A stretch of DNA of 64,000 nt from Papaver somniferum (GCF_003573695.1 NC_039359.1:189246813-189310812), one strand, 5' to 3'; shown: positions 31,554 to 44,915, numbered from the stretch's first letter. Notes: generated by a model not told the origin, from the letters alone. Made by a program: numbers and translations.

Positions 31554-33684
31554 GTACGGTCCAATAGAACTTCATATGCAGTGCTTCACATATAGTGCTT
31601 CGAATGTAGTTCTTCAAATGTTGTCCTCTCCTTGATGACTTACGCCGAAATCAATTGCCTCATTAAAACTTTGACAAGGAAAAACTCAATGGGAAAAAAC
31701 GTTGGTACAACTATTCACATGTAGTACTTCACATGTTGTCCCGTACTTTACATGTAGTTCATCACATGCAATACGATCTTCAAGGACCGACAAGTCTAAG
31801 TTAATTGCGTCGTTAAAAACTTCGTCAGGAAAACCCAGAGGGACAAAACCCGAACTAAAGAAAAGAGTACAATATTAAGCAAGATTAGAACATAGTTGGA
31901 CTCGAATACGTTTTCTCATTAAAACCTTGACAAGGAAAAAGAGTACAACGTGACAGATGCAAGTAAAGGTGATCCATTGCAGATGATCACTTTTCTCCGT
32001 TGAAGTTGACTAGTTGCTTCACAACTCCTAAGGCAGAAAATCCTCGTGAGAAAGACAATATCCTTAGTTGGGAAATTACTTCTCGGTGTTTGTTATTGTC
32101 TCATTAAAAACCTTGCCGAGTAACAAAACCCTGTGGGAAAAACTATTATCGATCAAGGGGAAAAAGTACAACACAACTTCAATGTCGAAGTAAAATATGT
32201 CGACATCATATCCTTGGATCCTCCCCCTGATGTCGGCATCTTCCCCTGATTACTTTTAGAGTTGTTCCAGACAGTTCATTTAGTCATGTACTTTTCGAAC
32301 TTAATATCGGTAATAACTTAGAAAATAATCTACCATATCTCCCCCTGATTACTTTCGTTGTAGAAGATATTATTGTTCCTTCATAATCAACAACCTTTGG
32401 ATGCAGTTCCTTTTGCATTCATTTGCAGGGATAAAACAAACTCTTGTCAATGATTACTTTTAAGTATATGATTATGTTCATTATCTCATTCCAATGTCGT
32501 TAAGTTGGCGCTTAGCTATATCTAGCTAACAAGTTCATTGAGGATGTAACATTTGGTCGAGTACATTATGTTAAGTACAATAATGCGTCTATTGTACTTA
32601 GATAAGGGAAATCGATCTCCCGAAACATCTTTGGCATCTTCCTTTAGACGAATTGGTCATTTACTTACATTTGACCCTCGACTAACCATGGGAGTGCTAG
32701 CAGGATGCATGTCCTTGTTAAATTGCCTGAAAACTTTAGACCTATGCAAATTGGTGGAATAATATACCACAATCTCAATTTTCGATCGAGCTTTCCCTAG
32801 ATTTCTCAACTCAAATTTGGATTTAGAGTAGCTTGTAGGATCTCTTACTACGTCAAGAGCACCCATCATATATGTACCAACGACATAGGTAGCTACAATT
32901 CCAAATCAGGAACTTGTTTGTGAATACGCAAGAAAAAATACCTTACTTGTCTATCCCCTCCAAATCAAATAGCCACTTAGACGGTTATACCACATTCACA
33001 TGATTGTTTAATTCTGTAAGTGAACGTCCAGTCTAATTGTAAATGCACTTTGTGGTCTAAAGTCACTTGATTTGGGTAAAAAAAGACTATTAAGCCCTTT
33101 TGTAAATATCTTTTATCTCTTGATTCTTTCAGAGATACGTAATAACCACATACATATGTTGCATTTCAGTTCCTTTTGATTAACAAGCTAACTAAGTAGC
33201 GGAACGCTATAACATTCATTACAAGTGGACAATTCCAGGGCTTTGTGAGAAACCTCGCGCCACAAGGTGAATTTTGATACTTTGAGACTTCATTCTTCCC
33301 ACTGCTTTATGACAAATAATCATGTATGTCCCATAGGCTTTACACTTGGTTGGTTAGCACTAACTCACCAAATACATGTATATTTGTAAAAGAATCAAGT
33401 TCTACCTGGATTGTGTAGGACAAATATGCTCTTTGTTGACATTAAACAATAAGAAGCATGGTTCGATCTCATTGTGTTCTATTTCCTCGAGCAACTATAT
33501 ATAAAAATAACCATTAATATGCTCGCATGATCTTTCCATTGACTCGTGTTGTTCTGATAATCCTTTAGGATTTCATTGTTCTCTATAATCATTAAACTTC
33601 GGAGTGTCCTCCAGTATTGATTCATGGACATAGTCAGAGGCAATAAAATGATATGATTTCATTAATGATACAAATTATATTATG
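31554..33684 (-). pseudogene. Copia D: reverse transcriptase fragment and 3' internal region
   Basis: On the minus strand, 32869-32657 reads KFELRNLGKARSKIEI..., then YSTNLHRSKVFRQFNKDMHPASTPMVSRG. This is the late RT segment of Ty1/copia (LGK..F.LG.....  ...VL.RF.M...HP..TPMV.R). From about 32420 down to 31560 the sequence has repeated CCCCCTGAT segments typical of the copia 3' untranslated region. Frames are broken throughout. Confidence 0.65.
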
Positions 33685-34130
33685 CCTTGTGAAAAGACGA
33701 GGGTACCCAAATACACCACAATCTTTTATTATCAACCTATAAGTCATCTACCGAATGTGATCGTATATGGACAGAGTCGATAAAATATGACAATTCGGTT
33801 CACACTTCGTGTGATTGTCTATGGATACAAGATCGAGACAATACAACAACAAGATAACTTGTGTGATTGACTATGGATACAAGATCGAGACAATACTACA
33901 ACAAAGTGTGTTACTTGATAATAGGTTCGGTAATAACCAAAATCTATAAGATCACTATCAAGTATTACGAAGTTAACGTACTTGTGTATTTTACTTAATT
34001 ATAATAACAATCATAATGTGAAAATCAAAGTAAAAGACACATCAAGATTTTGTTAAACAGGAAACCGCAGATGCTGAAAAACCCCGGGACCTAGTCCAGT
34101 TTTGAATACTCTCAGAATTAAGCTGATATA

Positions 34131-34405
34131 TGTCATAGACCATTTTATTATTGTTAGCCTGGTGCCCTTTTACTTGTACTGCCTGGTGCCCTTATAATTG
34201 TATTGTGTGCCTTTAACAAGTCATGTGTAGTACATGACTAATAGACGTGTATTTGTATCCTCTCTGACATTGGATACCTTAAGTTGAATATTATTAAAAT
34301 TCTCTCTCTAAACTGCAGCTCTTATCTACCTCATTTCTTCCTCTCTTCCCTTAACCTAACCTTTGATTCTCAGGGTTTCGATCTTTTGTAGTGTAGATCA
34401 CTACA
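34131..34405 (+). repeat. 5' LTR of gypsy A
   Basis: 275 bp, TGTCATAGACC to ATCACTACA. It contains two GCCTGGTGCCCTT copies near the start. Partner is 50844-51122. Confidence 0.9.
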
Positions 34406-34441
34406 AATTGGTATCAAGAGCATCTATCCTCTGGACCTGTT

Positions 34442-35607
34442 ATGGATAACAAAGCAGCTGTTGAAGAACTTACTAAGAAGATCGATGAGCTTACTAGAGC
34501 TCAAGCTGATTCTAATAAGAATATGGATGAACTAACTAGATCTCAAAGTGATTCATCGGTGAAATATGATGTAGTTATGAAATCGGTTGCAGAAATCAAA
34601 GAAGCTCAGAATAAACCTACGTCTGAGTTTATGAGTGTAATTAATGCTTATTTTGCTTCTCAACTTGACCATTACATTGAAACTTCAAATATAAGGAGTT
34701 CAAATCAAGACACTCATCAGAATACAACTAATGGACTCTTGGGTCCTGCGCCGAATGGAAACCATACAAATTCAGGTGAAAATATCTTACAACCTCACTA
34801 TTTGTTTGAAAATCAGGATCAAAATCAATTTCAACAACCTAGACCTAGGATAGAGTTTCCTTGATTTGATGGAACAAACCCCAGATCCTAGATTCGGAAG
34901 TGTAGAAAATTCTTTATTATGCATAATATGTCAGACCCTCAAATGGTTATATAGCTTCCATGTACTTAGAGGGGAAGGATGATATTTGGTTTCAAGATTA
35001 TCAGATTGGTAAACAAGTGGTAGCATGGGAAGATTTCCTTAGAGACATTTTCTTGCGTTTTCAAGAACTTGGGCATGATGATGTTGTAGGGGAGTTTAAT
35101 AAGTTGAGCCAAATTGGTTTTGTCCTTGGTTACCAGGAGGTTATTGAAGAGTTAAAGGCTCTGATGTTAGCTAAAAACCCTCACCTCATAGAAGAATATT
35201 TTACTTCTAGTTTCATCAGTGGCCTTAAGGATGAACTCAGACTGCACGTTCAAATTTTTTTACCAAAGATACTGGCAAATGCAGTTCACTTAGCCTGAAT
35301 GCAAGAAACTCTCATTGAGAATGCAGCTAAGAAAAACATATCTCCCTACAAACCTCGCCCATTATATGTCCAAAATAGTTATACCCAAAGGAGTACTTCA
35401 TCTCCAGTTACAAGTCCAAAAACCTACACAAAAAATTTTGCATCCTCTTCTGCAAGTTCCTCACCACCTATCAAAAAATTATCCTACGCAGAGATGCGAA
35501 AGACAATGGAGAAGGGTCTTTGTTATAATTGCGATGAAGTTTTTCAAGCATGCCATAAGTGCATCAAACAAAAAACTTATATGTTAGCTGCTGATGATGA
35601 AGATTAA
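34442..35607 (+). pseudogene. Gypsy A gag
   Basis: Frames at 34442-34864, 34960-35298 and 35299-35607 form one gag broken by stops (TGA at 34862 right after RIEFP, a second near 35296, others between). The N-terminus MDNKAAVEELTKKIDELTR is a coiled coil. The middle (DDIWFQDYQIGKQVVAWEDFLRDIFLRF... EFNKLSQ) is the Retrotrans_gag-like capsid. The end KGLCYNCDE...ACHKC corresponds to the CxxC...HKC zinc knuckle of these elements. Confidence 0.85.
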
Positions 35608-35639
35608 ACACACTCTGGAGAAGACTCACTTCTTGAAAC

Positions 35640-36189
35640 TCCTGTATCTCCTAATCAGGAAGAGGAAGTCGAGATTTCAGTACATAACCTAGCTGGAAAT
35701 GTCTCCCACAACACCATTCGGATATAAAGAGCATCTAAGAAGCAGTCTCTGACCATTCTGATAGACGGTGGCAGTACACACAACTTTTTAGACCCTGCAG
35801 TTGCAACCATATGTGGAGGACACATAATTCTTGCATCCTCATTATTGGTAGTCGTAGGTAATGGAAACCAAATGATTAGTGATGCTAAGTGTCCCTCCTT
35901 TCAATGGAATATGTAAGGACACGACTTCAAATTTGATATGTAACTCTTAACTTTTGGTGGTTGTGACATGGTACTAGGGGTAGACTGGATGAGAGGGATG
36001 ATTCCAATGGTCTTTGACTTCAACAAGCTTGTGGAATTTTCTATGGAGAGAGAGAACATCAAGCTCCAAGTTAATACTCCCTCTTCTCAAATTTCTATGA
36101 TGACTGATAGAGTTTTACATAAGTGTCTTAAGAAGAATAAAAATGGAATGATGGGCAGACTTTTTTCCATCGCTGCATATGAAGAATAG
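35640..36189 (+). pseudogene. Gypsy A aspartic protease region
   Basis: Translation gives TILIDGGSTHNFLDPAVA near 35750-35800. This is the active-site motif of plant gypsy proteases, which commonly have D-G-GSTHNF in place of DSG. VLGVDWMRGMIPMVFDF follows at 35970-36020, the usual conserved end of the domain. In-frame stops occur (for example near 35727 and 35914). Confidence 0.8.
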
Positions 36190-36289
36190 CCATCAACACC
36201 GGCTCCCATTTTACCCTACTACAAAAATATGAATCTGTTTTTCAAGAACCTAAAGCACTACCCACTTTAATATCACATGATCACCATAT

Positions 36290-37540
36290 TCCCTTAAACC
36301 CACTCACTACACCACCCAACCAAAGGTCATATCAAATTCCCTACATTCATAAGGAGGTGTTTGAGAAGTTAGTGCGAGAGATGCTTAAGTCAGGTGTGAT
36401 CTAACCCAGTCGCAATCCTTTTTCTTCTCAAATTCTACTTGTTAATAAGAAGGGTGGAAGTTGGTGGTTCTGTGTAGATTACATGAAATTGAATGAAGCT
36501 ACTGTCAGGGACAAGTATCTTATCCCTATCATAGATAAACTCTTTGGTTCCAAGGTATTCACCAAGATAGACTTGAGGGCTAGATATCACCAAATTCGAG
36601 TCTACCATCCAGATACATACAAGACTGCTTTTAAGACTCACCAAGGGAATTATGAGTTCATGGTAATGCCATTTGGCTTAACCAATGCCCCAGCATATTT
36701 TCAAGCACTGATGAATGATGTCTTTAAGCCACATCTGAGAAAGTTCATTAGTGTTATTCGAAGACATCATGGTATACAATCCTGACATGGAATCACATTT
36801 AGGGTATTTGGAAGTTACTCACAAGACTCTACAACAGCACACTCTATTTGCCAAACTCAGCAAATGTACTTTTGGTCAGTCCAATGTGGAGTATCTGGGC
36901 CACACCATCACAGGAGAAGGTGTAGCAGCTGACCCAGCAAATATTGAGTGCATGCTCAAATGGCATGTGCCCACCACCTTGAAAGAACTTAGAGGGTTCT
37001 TAGGCCTCACCGGATACTATAGAAAGTTTGTGAGAAGTTATGAGGTTATTTGTAGGACTTTGACAGGTTTACTAAAGAAGGATAATTTTATTTGGAATGC
37101 TGAAGCTCAGAATGCATTTGAAACCCTCAAGAGAGCTGTCACTACAACCTCAGTACTAGTCCTGTATGACTTCACTCATCCCTTTGAAGTAGAGACTGAT
37201 GCTTGTGATACAGGAGTGGGTGCAGTTTTAACACAGAACAAGAGGCCAATTGCTTACTTCAACAAAGGCATGAAGACAAGGTTTCTCTCTATGTCCACTT
37301 ATGAAAAATAATTACTTGCTATAGTAATGGCAGTAGCAAAGTGGAGGCCTTACATGATGGGTAATCATTTTACTATATAAACAGACCACCAGAGTCTGAA
37401 ATATTTCATGGAACGGAAACTTCATTCTATGATGCAGCAGAAGTGGCTTTCCAAACTGTTAGGGTATGACTATGCAGTGTCTTACAAGAATGGAGTTGAG
37501 AATAAGGTAGTTGATGCATTATCCATGGTTCCGCACTCTG
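36290..37540 (+). pseudogene. Gypsy A reverse transcriptase and RNase H
   Basis: Fingers/palm motifs are [37 protein letters not shown] and [24 protein letters not shown]. The catalytic YxDD region is broken: the frame shifts between about 36735 and 36760, and the new frame reads LFEDIMVYN, with Glu where the first Asp should be. The sequence continues with KCTFGQSNVEYLGH and FLGLTGYYRKFV, then RNase H (FEVETDACDTGVGAVLTQ, RPIAYFNKG), a stop at 37309, and TDHQSLKYFME. The enzyme cannot be active. Confidence 0.9.
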
Positions 37541-38480
37541 ACTCTCCTCAATGTCATCTCATCTCTCAACTGCAACCTACACATCTTGGAGAAGTGCAAA
37601 ATAGCTACAACTCAGATAAGTTAGCCTCTGAACTGGTTCCTCAATTGACAGTTTCTCCTTCTAGCAGAACTCCTTATACACTTACACAAGGTGTTTTGAG
37701 ATACAAGAATAGAGTATATATTGGCTCAGCTGGGACATTGAGACAACAAATGATGGATGTTGTCCATTCTTCCTCTATGGGAGACATTCAGGTACTCAGG
37801 CCAGCTATCAAAGAGCAAAGGAATATTTTTATTGGGTAGGAATGAAAAAGTATTTACTCCAATACATCAAGGAGTGTGACATCTTCCAGCAGCACAAAGT
37901 ACCACATACTTCTCCAGGTGGGTTGCTGCAACCATCACCAGTTCCTGATCAAGCATGGAAGCACATTTCCATGGACTTTATCACTGGGTTACCAAAGTCA
38001 GAGGGAAAAGAGGCCATCTGGTGGTCGTGGATAGGTTCACCAAGTACATCCATTTCTTGCCACTCAGTCATCCTTCATAACTGCATCTGTAGCAAAGGTA
38101 TTTCTTGATAACATCTTCAAACTACATGGATTGCCTGCTACAATAGTTTCGTCTGGCAAGAGTTATTCACTAGGATGCGAACAACACTGCACCTGAGCTC
38201 TGCATCCATCCTCAGACAGATGGGAAGACTGAAAGAGTCAGTGCACGCCTTGAATCTTATTTAAGGTGCATAACTATCTATAGACCTTCAAAATGGGTTA
38301 ATTGGATTTCCTTAGCTGAATGGTGGTTTAATTCCACATATCATTCTAGCCTTAATATCACTCCTTTTGAATCTTTATATGGATTTAGTCCTCAGAAATT
38401 TGGTCATTTTCTCATCAAGCTTATTCCAATGTGTCTGTGGAGGACTATTTACAAAAAAGACAGGTTATGGGAGTTATACT
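37541..38480 (+). pseudogene. Gypsy A integrase, N-terminal and core part
   Basis: VLRYKNRVYIG precedes a degraded HHCC zinc region. Then come QYIKECDIFQQHK and PGGLLQPSPVPDQAWKHISMDFITGLPKSEGK (core start with the first catalytic Asp). After frameshifts QTDGKTERVSACLESYLRC and WVNWISLAEWWFNSTYHSSLNITPFESLYGFSP appear in other frames. Translation stops at the insertion of element B and resumes at 50322. Confidence 0.85.
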
Positions 38481-40971
38481 TGAAAAAACGATGGTCTAAC
38501 AACCTCACCCAATATTAGGCAATTTGTATGGAGAAAATCCAATATAATTCGAAGATAATCAACTAGACAGTCAGACTCAATCAATGGAAATATATCCAAG
38601 ATTTGTATATCTGTTTCACAATGTAATCAGCAAATCACACAGATAGAAATCCATGAGCCTGATTATTATGTGAAACAACTTGAACGGTACCAAAGACCAG
38701 TGTTCAAGTGTCAATCAATTTATATCAACAACCAAAGTTGGATTATATAATTGATTGAACTACTTACAACCGGTGATAATTCAATTATATAAACAAATAT
38801 AATGCGGAAAAGAAATAACACAAGCACCAGAAATTTTGTTAACGAGGAAACCACAAATGCAGAAAACCCCCGGGACCTAGTCCATATTTGAACACCACAC
38901 TGTATTAAGCCGCTACAGACACTAGCCTACTCCAAGTTAACTTCGGACTGGAACGTAGTTGAGCCTTAACCAATTTCACACTGATCAAGGTACAGTCGTG
39001 TTCCTTACGCCTCTGAATCCGAGCAGGACTCTGTGCACTTGATTTCGTTAGATGATCTCACCCACAACTAAGAGTTGCTTCGACCCAAAGTCAAAGACTT
39101 GATAAACCAATCTGTCTCACACAGAAAAGTCTATTAAATAGGTAAATCTGTCTCCCACAGAAATACCTAAGAGTTTTGTTCCGTATTTTGATAAATCAAG
39201 GTGAACATGAACCAATTGATACAACGGACTTGTATTCCCGCAGAACAACTTAGTAATATCAATCACCTCACAATAATCTTAATCGTATGGTAGCGAAAAA
39301 AGATATTGTGGAATCACAAACGATGAGACGAAGATGTTTGTGACTACTTTTTATCTTACCTATCAGAGATTAAATCTCGAGCAAATCTTAGAGAAGATAG
39401 TACTCAATATGATAGAAAACAGCAAGATCAGAATATGCAACTACAGAGAAATAATTGGGCCTGGCTTCATAATCCCAATGAAGTCTTTAATTCGTTAACC
39501 TACAAAGTTTTGGAAAAACCTAAGGTTAAGGGAGAATCGACTCTAGTCGCAACTAGTATCACACAGGAGATGTGGGGATTAGGTTTCCCAGTTTCTAGAG
39601 TTTTCCCTTATATAGTCTTCAAATCAGGGTTTGCAATCAATGTTACCTTGGTAACAAAGCATTCAATATTCACCGTTAGATGAAAACCCTATTAGACTCA
39701 AGCTAATATCTTTCAACCGTTAGATCGAACTTAGCTTGTTACACACAAATGAAAAGTGACTTCATTTAGATATGAGTAACCGTACCTAAACGTGTACTCC
39801 TTGTTGGCACAACAATAGTTAACCGAAGTTAGCCATATGAAAAATTTCATATCAACCGTATTCATGTTAACCATAACTAGTTCAAATGACTCAAATAAAA
39901 CTAGTTCTAGAGTTGTTCAATTGTTTATATTCTCATAGAAGTATACAAGACACAATTGAAGCAAAATCGGTATGCATTCACTCGAATCTATTCATGAACA
40001 TTATAGCCACGGTTTGCAGAAGATTTCATTCCTTAATATATAAATGTATTAGTTCATGAACAAACCAATTTTAGAAAATAACCTATTCAAATATGCAAAC
40101 GGGTACACATACCTAAGTGGCCGGACTAAGTTTGGGTTTTCCAGTATGCGAACGGGTACGCATACCTTCCAAACTCAGTTAAATCTCGGAACTTGAAACT
40201 CGCGCCAGTACACATACTGGTATGCATACTAAGTTCCCGGACTTTCATTAACCAACCAGTACGCATACGGGTATGCATACTATGGTTCCCGGACTTGGAA
40301 TATCTTGCAACAGTTAGCATACAAGTATGCATACTGTGTTATATCCAATCATGGTTATTTTTTCTAAACTCCCATTTCAATAATTGAAACATTCTTAGGA
40401 GACGACAATAGCTGTCTCACACAAACTATTAGCTTCGAAGCAATTTTCAAGTGATCGAATGATCAATACGAAACATTCCGAGTCTACATCAAATGACTGT
40501 CTCACACAAATCATGTAAGATGCTACCAGGCGATTCGCACATGATCATCTTTTGAATTTCGTCAAGAATATAATATGAACTTGGTTAAAGAGAAAGCTTA
40601 CCAATACATATTTCGAGAAATATGTAAGCGAGTTAAACTCAGCTCGAAATATCAAATGTGTATAATCAAAGTCTATACAGCTATACGACTTTTGTCTCAA
40701 ATAGGAGATAGAGTAGATAGACTTTTTAGTGAGAGATGAGTTCAAGTATCCACATACCTTTTGTTGATGAAGTTCCACAAGATCCCATTAATAGTTTTTC
40801 GTCTTTAATCGATGAACGCCGTGCAGTCTAATGCTCAACTACACTTTTTATCCTAATCCGAGACTTAGCTACAAGTAGACTAGAAATCAAGACTTATAGT
40901 TTTGGCAACTAAACTTGACAACAAGCTTGAAATAGCAACGCTTGCGAGTTTGACCGAACAGTGCTCTAACA
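38481..40971 (-). repeat. 3' LTR of element B
   Basis: 2491 bp, TGAAAAAACGATGG to CTCTAACA. The conserved block is at about 38820-38882. U3 subrepeats at about 40100-40345 alternate GTACGCATAC, GTATGCATAC and TTCCCGGACTT and contain small palindromes. Confidence 0.9.
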
Positions 40972-40972
40972 A

Positions 40973-40983
40973 TCTCCCCCTTT
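40973..40983 (-). promoter_or_regulatory. Polypurine tract of element B
   Basis: The minus strand reads AAAGGGGGAGA beside the 3' LTR, identical to element 1. Confidence 0.85.
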
Positions 40984-41702
40984 GTCAATTTTAGCGACAA
41001 AACTATCAATATATATGGATTACAAAATAAATAAACTTTGTAGCTTCTCATCCAAATGCTTGATTTCCTTGGTTCTTTAACATTACTCGAAATCTTCGTC
41101 ACTTCCAAGTACTCCAGTGATTCTGAACGTGTTCAACTCATCATCATAGTTGTTGAAGATCCTAGCTATAACTATGAGAAAACAATAGCTCTCAATCATT
41201 GTTATACAGTGTCATAGTATCATTATACTGCATCAAAGTCCAATTGTATCAAAACTTTGATAACAATACTATGGTGATATGTATCACTCCCTCTTAGTCA
41301 ATACTTCATCTCACATGAAAACCACTCCTCCTAACATAATGATCCGTAAACCATATGTATTTGTAGTGTGAACTACACATTAATTCTCCCCTCTTTGTCA
41401 ATATAAATTGGCAAAGTTACAAAAACTAATGGGATCATAATGAAATTCTTATAGAGATGCTTCATGACTAAAAGAGAACATATCAACTTTGTTTTGATGA
41501 TTTAACATAGTCGAAACTTAGTGTATTCATCAAGGAGTTTATAAAGATACAAGATAACTCCTGCAATATTCCTCAGTCGCACTCCCTACAAAGATTTGGC
41601 GATTAAGTACAAGTTCAATTAAGAACTCTCCCCCATAAAATGTCATTCCCGAAAGAACAACAAGAGCGACCTTACTTTTACAAGAAAAGAAGGATTTCTT
41701 TG
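40984..41702 (-). other. 3' non-coding internal region of element B (left of insert E)
   Basis: Aligns with 5522-6220 of element 1, including ACTATCAATA, the CGAAATCTTCGTCACTTCCAAGTACTCC stretch (read in two parts) and AACAACAAGAGCGACCTTA. The alignment stops at 41707, where E begins. No gene. Confidence 0.8.
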
Positions 41703-42424
41703 GACATTGTAGATATGGAAAAATGGTTCGTTGGTTTTCTAGGGAATGAAGAGACGATGGAGCGATCGAAGACTCCTCAATCGAGCACACTTATTAACCT
41801 CACACATATGGATTGCAAAGGGAGTGCTTAGATTCGAGAGATCAATCTGTAGGACTCCGGCCTAAACCAAGTCAATGGTCGTTCCAAAGTCAATTCGGTC
41901 CCAAAGAGGGAGATGGGTTGATCTATAGGAGGGAAGCTGAAAATTGTGTGGATCAATGATTGATCAGGGATGGTGGATGTGTTGTAGGTTTCTGCATTGG
42001 TGAACTGCTGAAGTTTCGAATAATTACTGATAGATTGATGAATTGTTGAGAGTGATTACTCGGAAAATTCTGTGTAGACCAATGTTGTCTGTCTCAATCA
42101 TGGATCCAGAGACTTATTTATATTGTCAGAATAGTAAACACCTTTATCCCTATAAGTGTGATGGTTTCTTGAGTGAAAGAGTGGGAAATCGTGGTGAAAC
42201 CAGTTCCAGGTCGTGCAGATACTTGGTTAACCATCCACCCACTACTTTGCTAACTCCTTCAACCGTTTGCACGACTTACTCACATTTCTCATCGTGTATG
42301 AATTCACGTGTCGTAGGCCGCCAGACCAAAACCCTAATTGATATCCCCCTATGTGACGTGATTGATGTCTCAAGAACGTGGAGTCTGCAAGGCAGACATG
42401 TATTAGTTGGTTGATTGTTGACTG

Positions 42425-42800
42425 ATTAGACGGTGAGTCTAAATATTATTGAGTTGAGCATAATTACCTAAACACTCTAGAATTCGTGAATTGAGCACGT
42501 TCGCAATGACGTGCAATTCTTGTGTAACTGTTGATAGTAGGATCAACATGATGATAAACTGAGCAAATATTGCTCATGTGAGCAAATATTGCTTACGTGA
42601 TGAATTGTTGGATATTGATAGTCGGACCAATATTGACGAATTGAGCAAATATTGAGTAATTGTTCGATAAATTACTGAATATTAATATCTGAATCGAGTG
42701 TTTGAGCAAGTATTTCTCATTTGATAAATCACTGAATATTGGTAGTTTTATCAATATTTGAGCAGATGAGCAAGTATTGCTCATTCGATGAATTACTGGT
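42425..42800. repeat. GAGCAA/TTGCTC-rich degenerate repeats in E
   Basis: GAGCAAATATTGCTC at 42561-42575, GAGCAAATATTGCTT at 42580-42594, and many further GAGCAA(G/A)TATT and GATGAATTACTG/GATAAATTACTG units. The unit is short and degenerate, with weak dyad symmetry. Related motifs recur to about 43870. Confidence 0.55.
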
Positions 42801-44253
42801 AGTGTGACCAGATAATAATTAATTAAAATATTGGCAGCTGACCAAATATTGTATAATTAATTTAGATATTGATTTCTGGATCAATCATAAAATTATTGGT
42901 GTTTGAACTTACTCAGAATTTGTGATTTTTGAGCGTTTGTTCAAAACCCTAATTTTTGATCAATTGTGCATCAGTTGATGAATTACTGAAAATAGGTTAC
43001 TGGGTGAAAGAAGGACCGACCACATGGGATGATGGACGACCATGTGGCGCCTGAGTGCTCGAGTGAGTATGCACCAAAGTTTTTTGTTGACCAGTTGGTG
43101 AAAAGATGATTAAATGCTGGTTTAATCATTTATTAAAATAGTGCTCATCTGAGCATTAAGTGAAAAAACCTAATTTATGGAGAAGTGAGGGACAGACCAG
43201 GAGGTCATCGGACCGGCCCCTGGTGGTCACGGGACCAATGATGGTCGTTTGAGAAAATTCCAAGTCGGTTGGAAAGAGTTTGGGACTCAATATGAGCAAT
43301 TGAGCAAATTAGGTCAAAATTGTGAATATGTGTGGGACCGGCTTTGTACAAACCTTGGGGCCGGCCTTGGTCGGTCAAGGAGGCATGCCCGTGTCATCAT
43401 GATGTCTGTGTCTCAGTTTTGAGAGTTTTGGTATTCTTTGATGTTTGTTTGAGCAATATTGTGGATTTTCAGAAGAGTTTGATCTTGACTGAAATTCTTG
43501 ATTTTTTGCTCGAATGAGCAAGTATGCTCTTTTGATCAATATTTCGTGAATATTAAAATGATAATATTTTAATATATTTTAGTGAGTAGCCTAGTCGGTC
43601 GTGTGACCGTGTTGGTTTTTTCATGGTTTGAGCAATATTTGAGAAAATATGAGGAAACCATGATTTTTTGCTCAAACGGAGGAGTTTTCATGATTTAGAA
43701 AAATAATAATTATGAAAATAAGGATTGCAATGTGTGGGACCGGCCACGGCTAGGGCATGGCCGGCCGGCTAGGTAGCCCGATCCCGCAACACCTTTCCTT
43801 ATTTTATTATTTTTCATGAAACCATGAAAATATGGAGAAACCACGAGTTTTGCTCAAACAAGGAAATTTGATGGAATGAGAAAGTTTTCATGGGACCATG
43901 AAATAACAAAAATAATAATAAAAACAAAGGGAGGGGCGTGTGGATCGGCCACAGCTAGGTCATGACCGGCCGGCCGGTGGGCCCGTCCCTATGCGCCCCT
44001 CTATATTTTTTAATTATTATTTTATCTCTCCTGATTTGTGTAGGATTCCTCATTTGTCCATATTTTTGGTGCTCATTTGTGAATTTGGGTGCATGTTCGT
44101 GCATCGTTGTTGAGTACACTTGCACCATTTTCTTTGGGCTTACTCGGTGATAATCCAGATGCCTGTTTGTTGAATATTTATTACTAATTTATGAAATTCA
44201 GTGGAGAACGGTTCATGAAACTGAGTAATAAAGGTGAGTAGTTATTTATTATC

Positions 44254-44475
44254 AATCCATGGGATCAGCCGTGGATTCTACCATGGATTCGGAATAATAA
44301 AATGAGTATTACCATTCTATGGGATCGTGGATTCGACCATAGAATCGGAGTAATAAAATTATCTATTATTATTCCATGAGGTCAGCCGTGGATTCGATCA
44401 TGAAATCGGAATAATGAGATAAAATGATTATCAATTACCATTCCATGGGATCGTCCGTGGATTCGACCATGGAAT
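44254..44475. repeat. Four palindromic tandem units with matched arm changes (E)
   Basis: Units lie at 44254-44289 (AATCCATGG/CCATGGATT), 44314-44345 (ATTCTATGG/CCATAGAAT), 44371-44406 (ATTCCATGA/TCATGAAAT, one mismatch) and 44440-44475 (ATTCCATGG/CCATGGAAT). Each centre is about GATC(A)G(T/C)CCGTGGATTC(G/T)A. Differences between units mostly occur as complementary pairs in the two arms. Confidence 0.8.
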
Positions 44476-44569
44476 AAGAGTAATGAGATAAAATTGATTA
44501 TCTTCTAGGAATTCAGTGGTGAATGCCACGGTAGAATTAATCTATTGCAGAAGGGATATTAGCGCGTCA

Positions 44570-44915
44570 TACCCGTTCAGAAAAGTGTATAGTCAGGGAA
44601 CAACGTGCAGCGTCGTTAACGTCCTGAAGGCGTTTTTCCCTCTCAACAATCATGTATGGAGAACCGCATGAATCTATACACGGTCTCTCTACATAGTCAG
44701 GGAACAACGAGTGTCGTCGATGTCCTGAAGGCGTTCTGCCCTCTTAACAAACAATTATGTATGGAGGACCGCCCAATCGTTCTTCTATGTAGAGGCAAGT
44801 ACCTCTATGTAGTCAGGGAACAACGAGTGTCGCCGACGTTCTGAAGGCGTTCTGTCCTCTCAACAAACAATTGTGTATGGAGGACCGCCCAATCTTTCTT
44901 CTACATAGAGGGGCA
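44570..44915. repeat. Three-copy 104-116 bp tandem repeat in E
   Basis: TAGTCAGGGAACAACG begins units at 44590, 44694 and 44810. Each continues with a GTCGTTAAC/GTCGTCGAT/GTCGCCGAC variant, CTGAAGGCGTT, CCCTCT/TCCTCT, CAACAA and ATGTATGGAG(A/G)ACCGC. Confidence 0.8.

Noticed and set aside
42043..42414. 123-codon plus-strand frame
   Set aside because: Lies within solo LTR E; no family resemblance and the element's own sense strand is minus.
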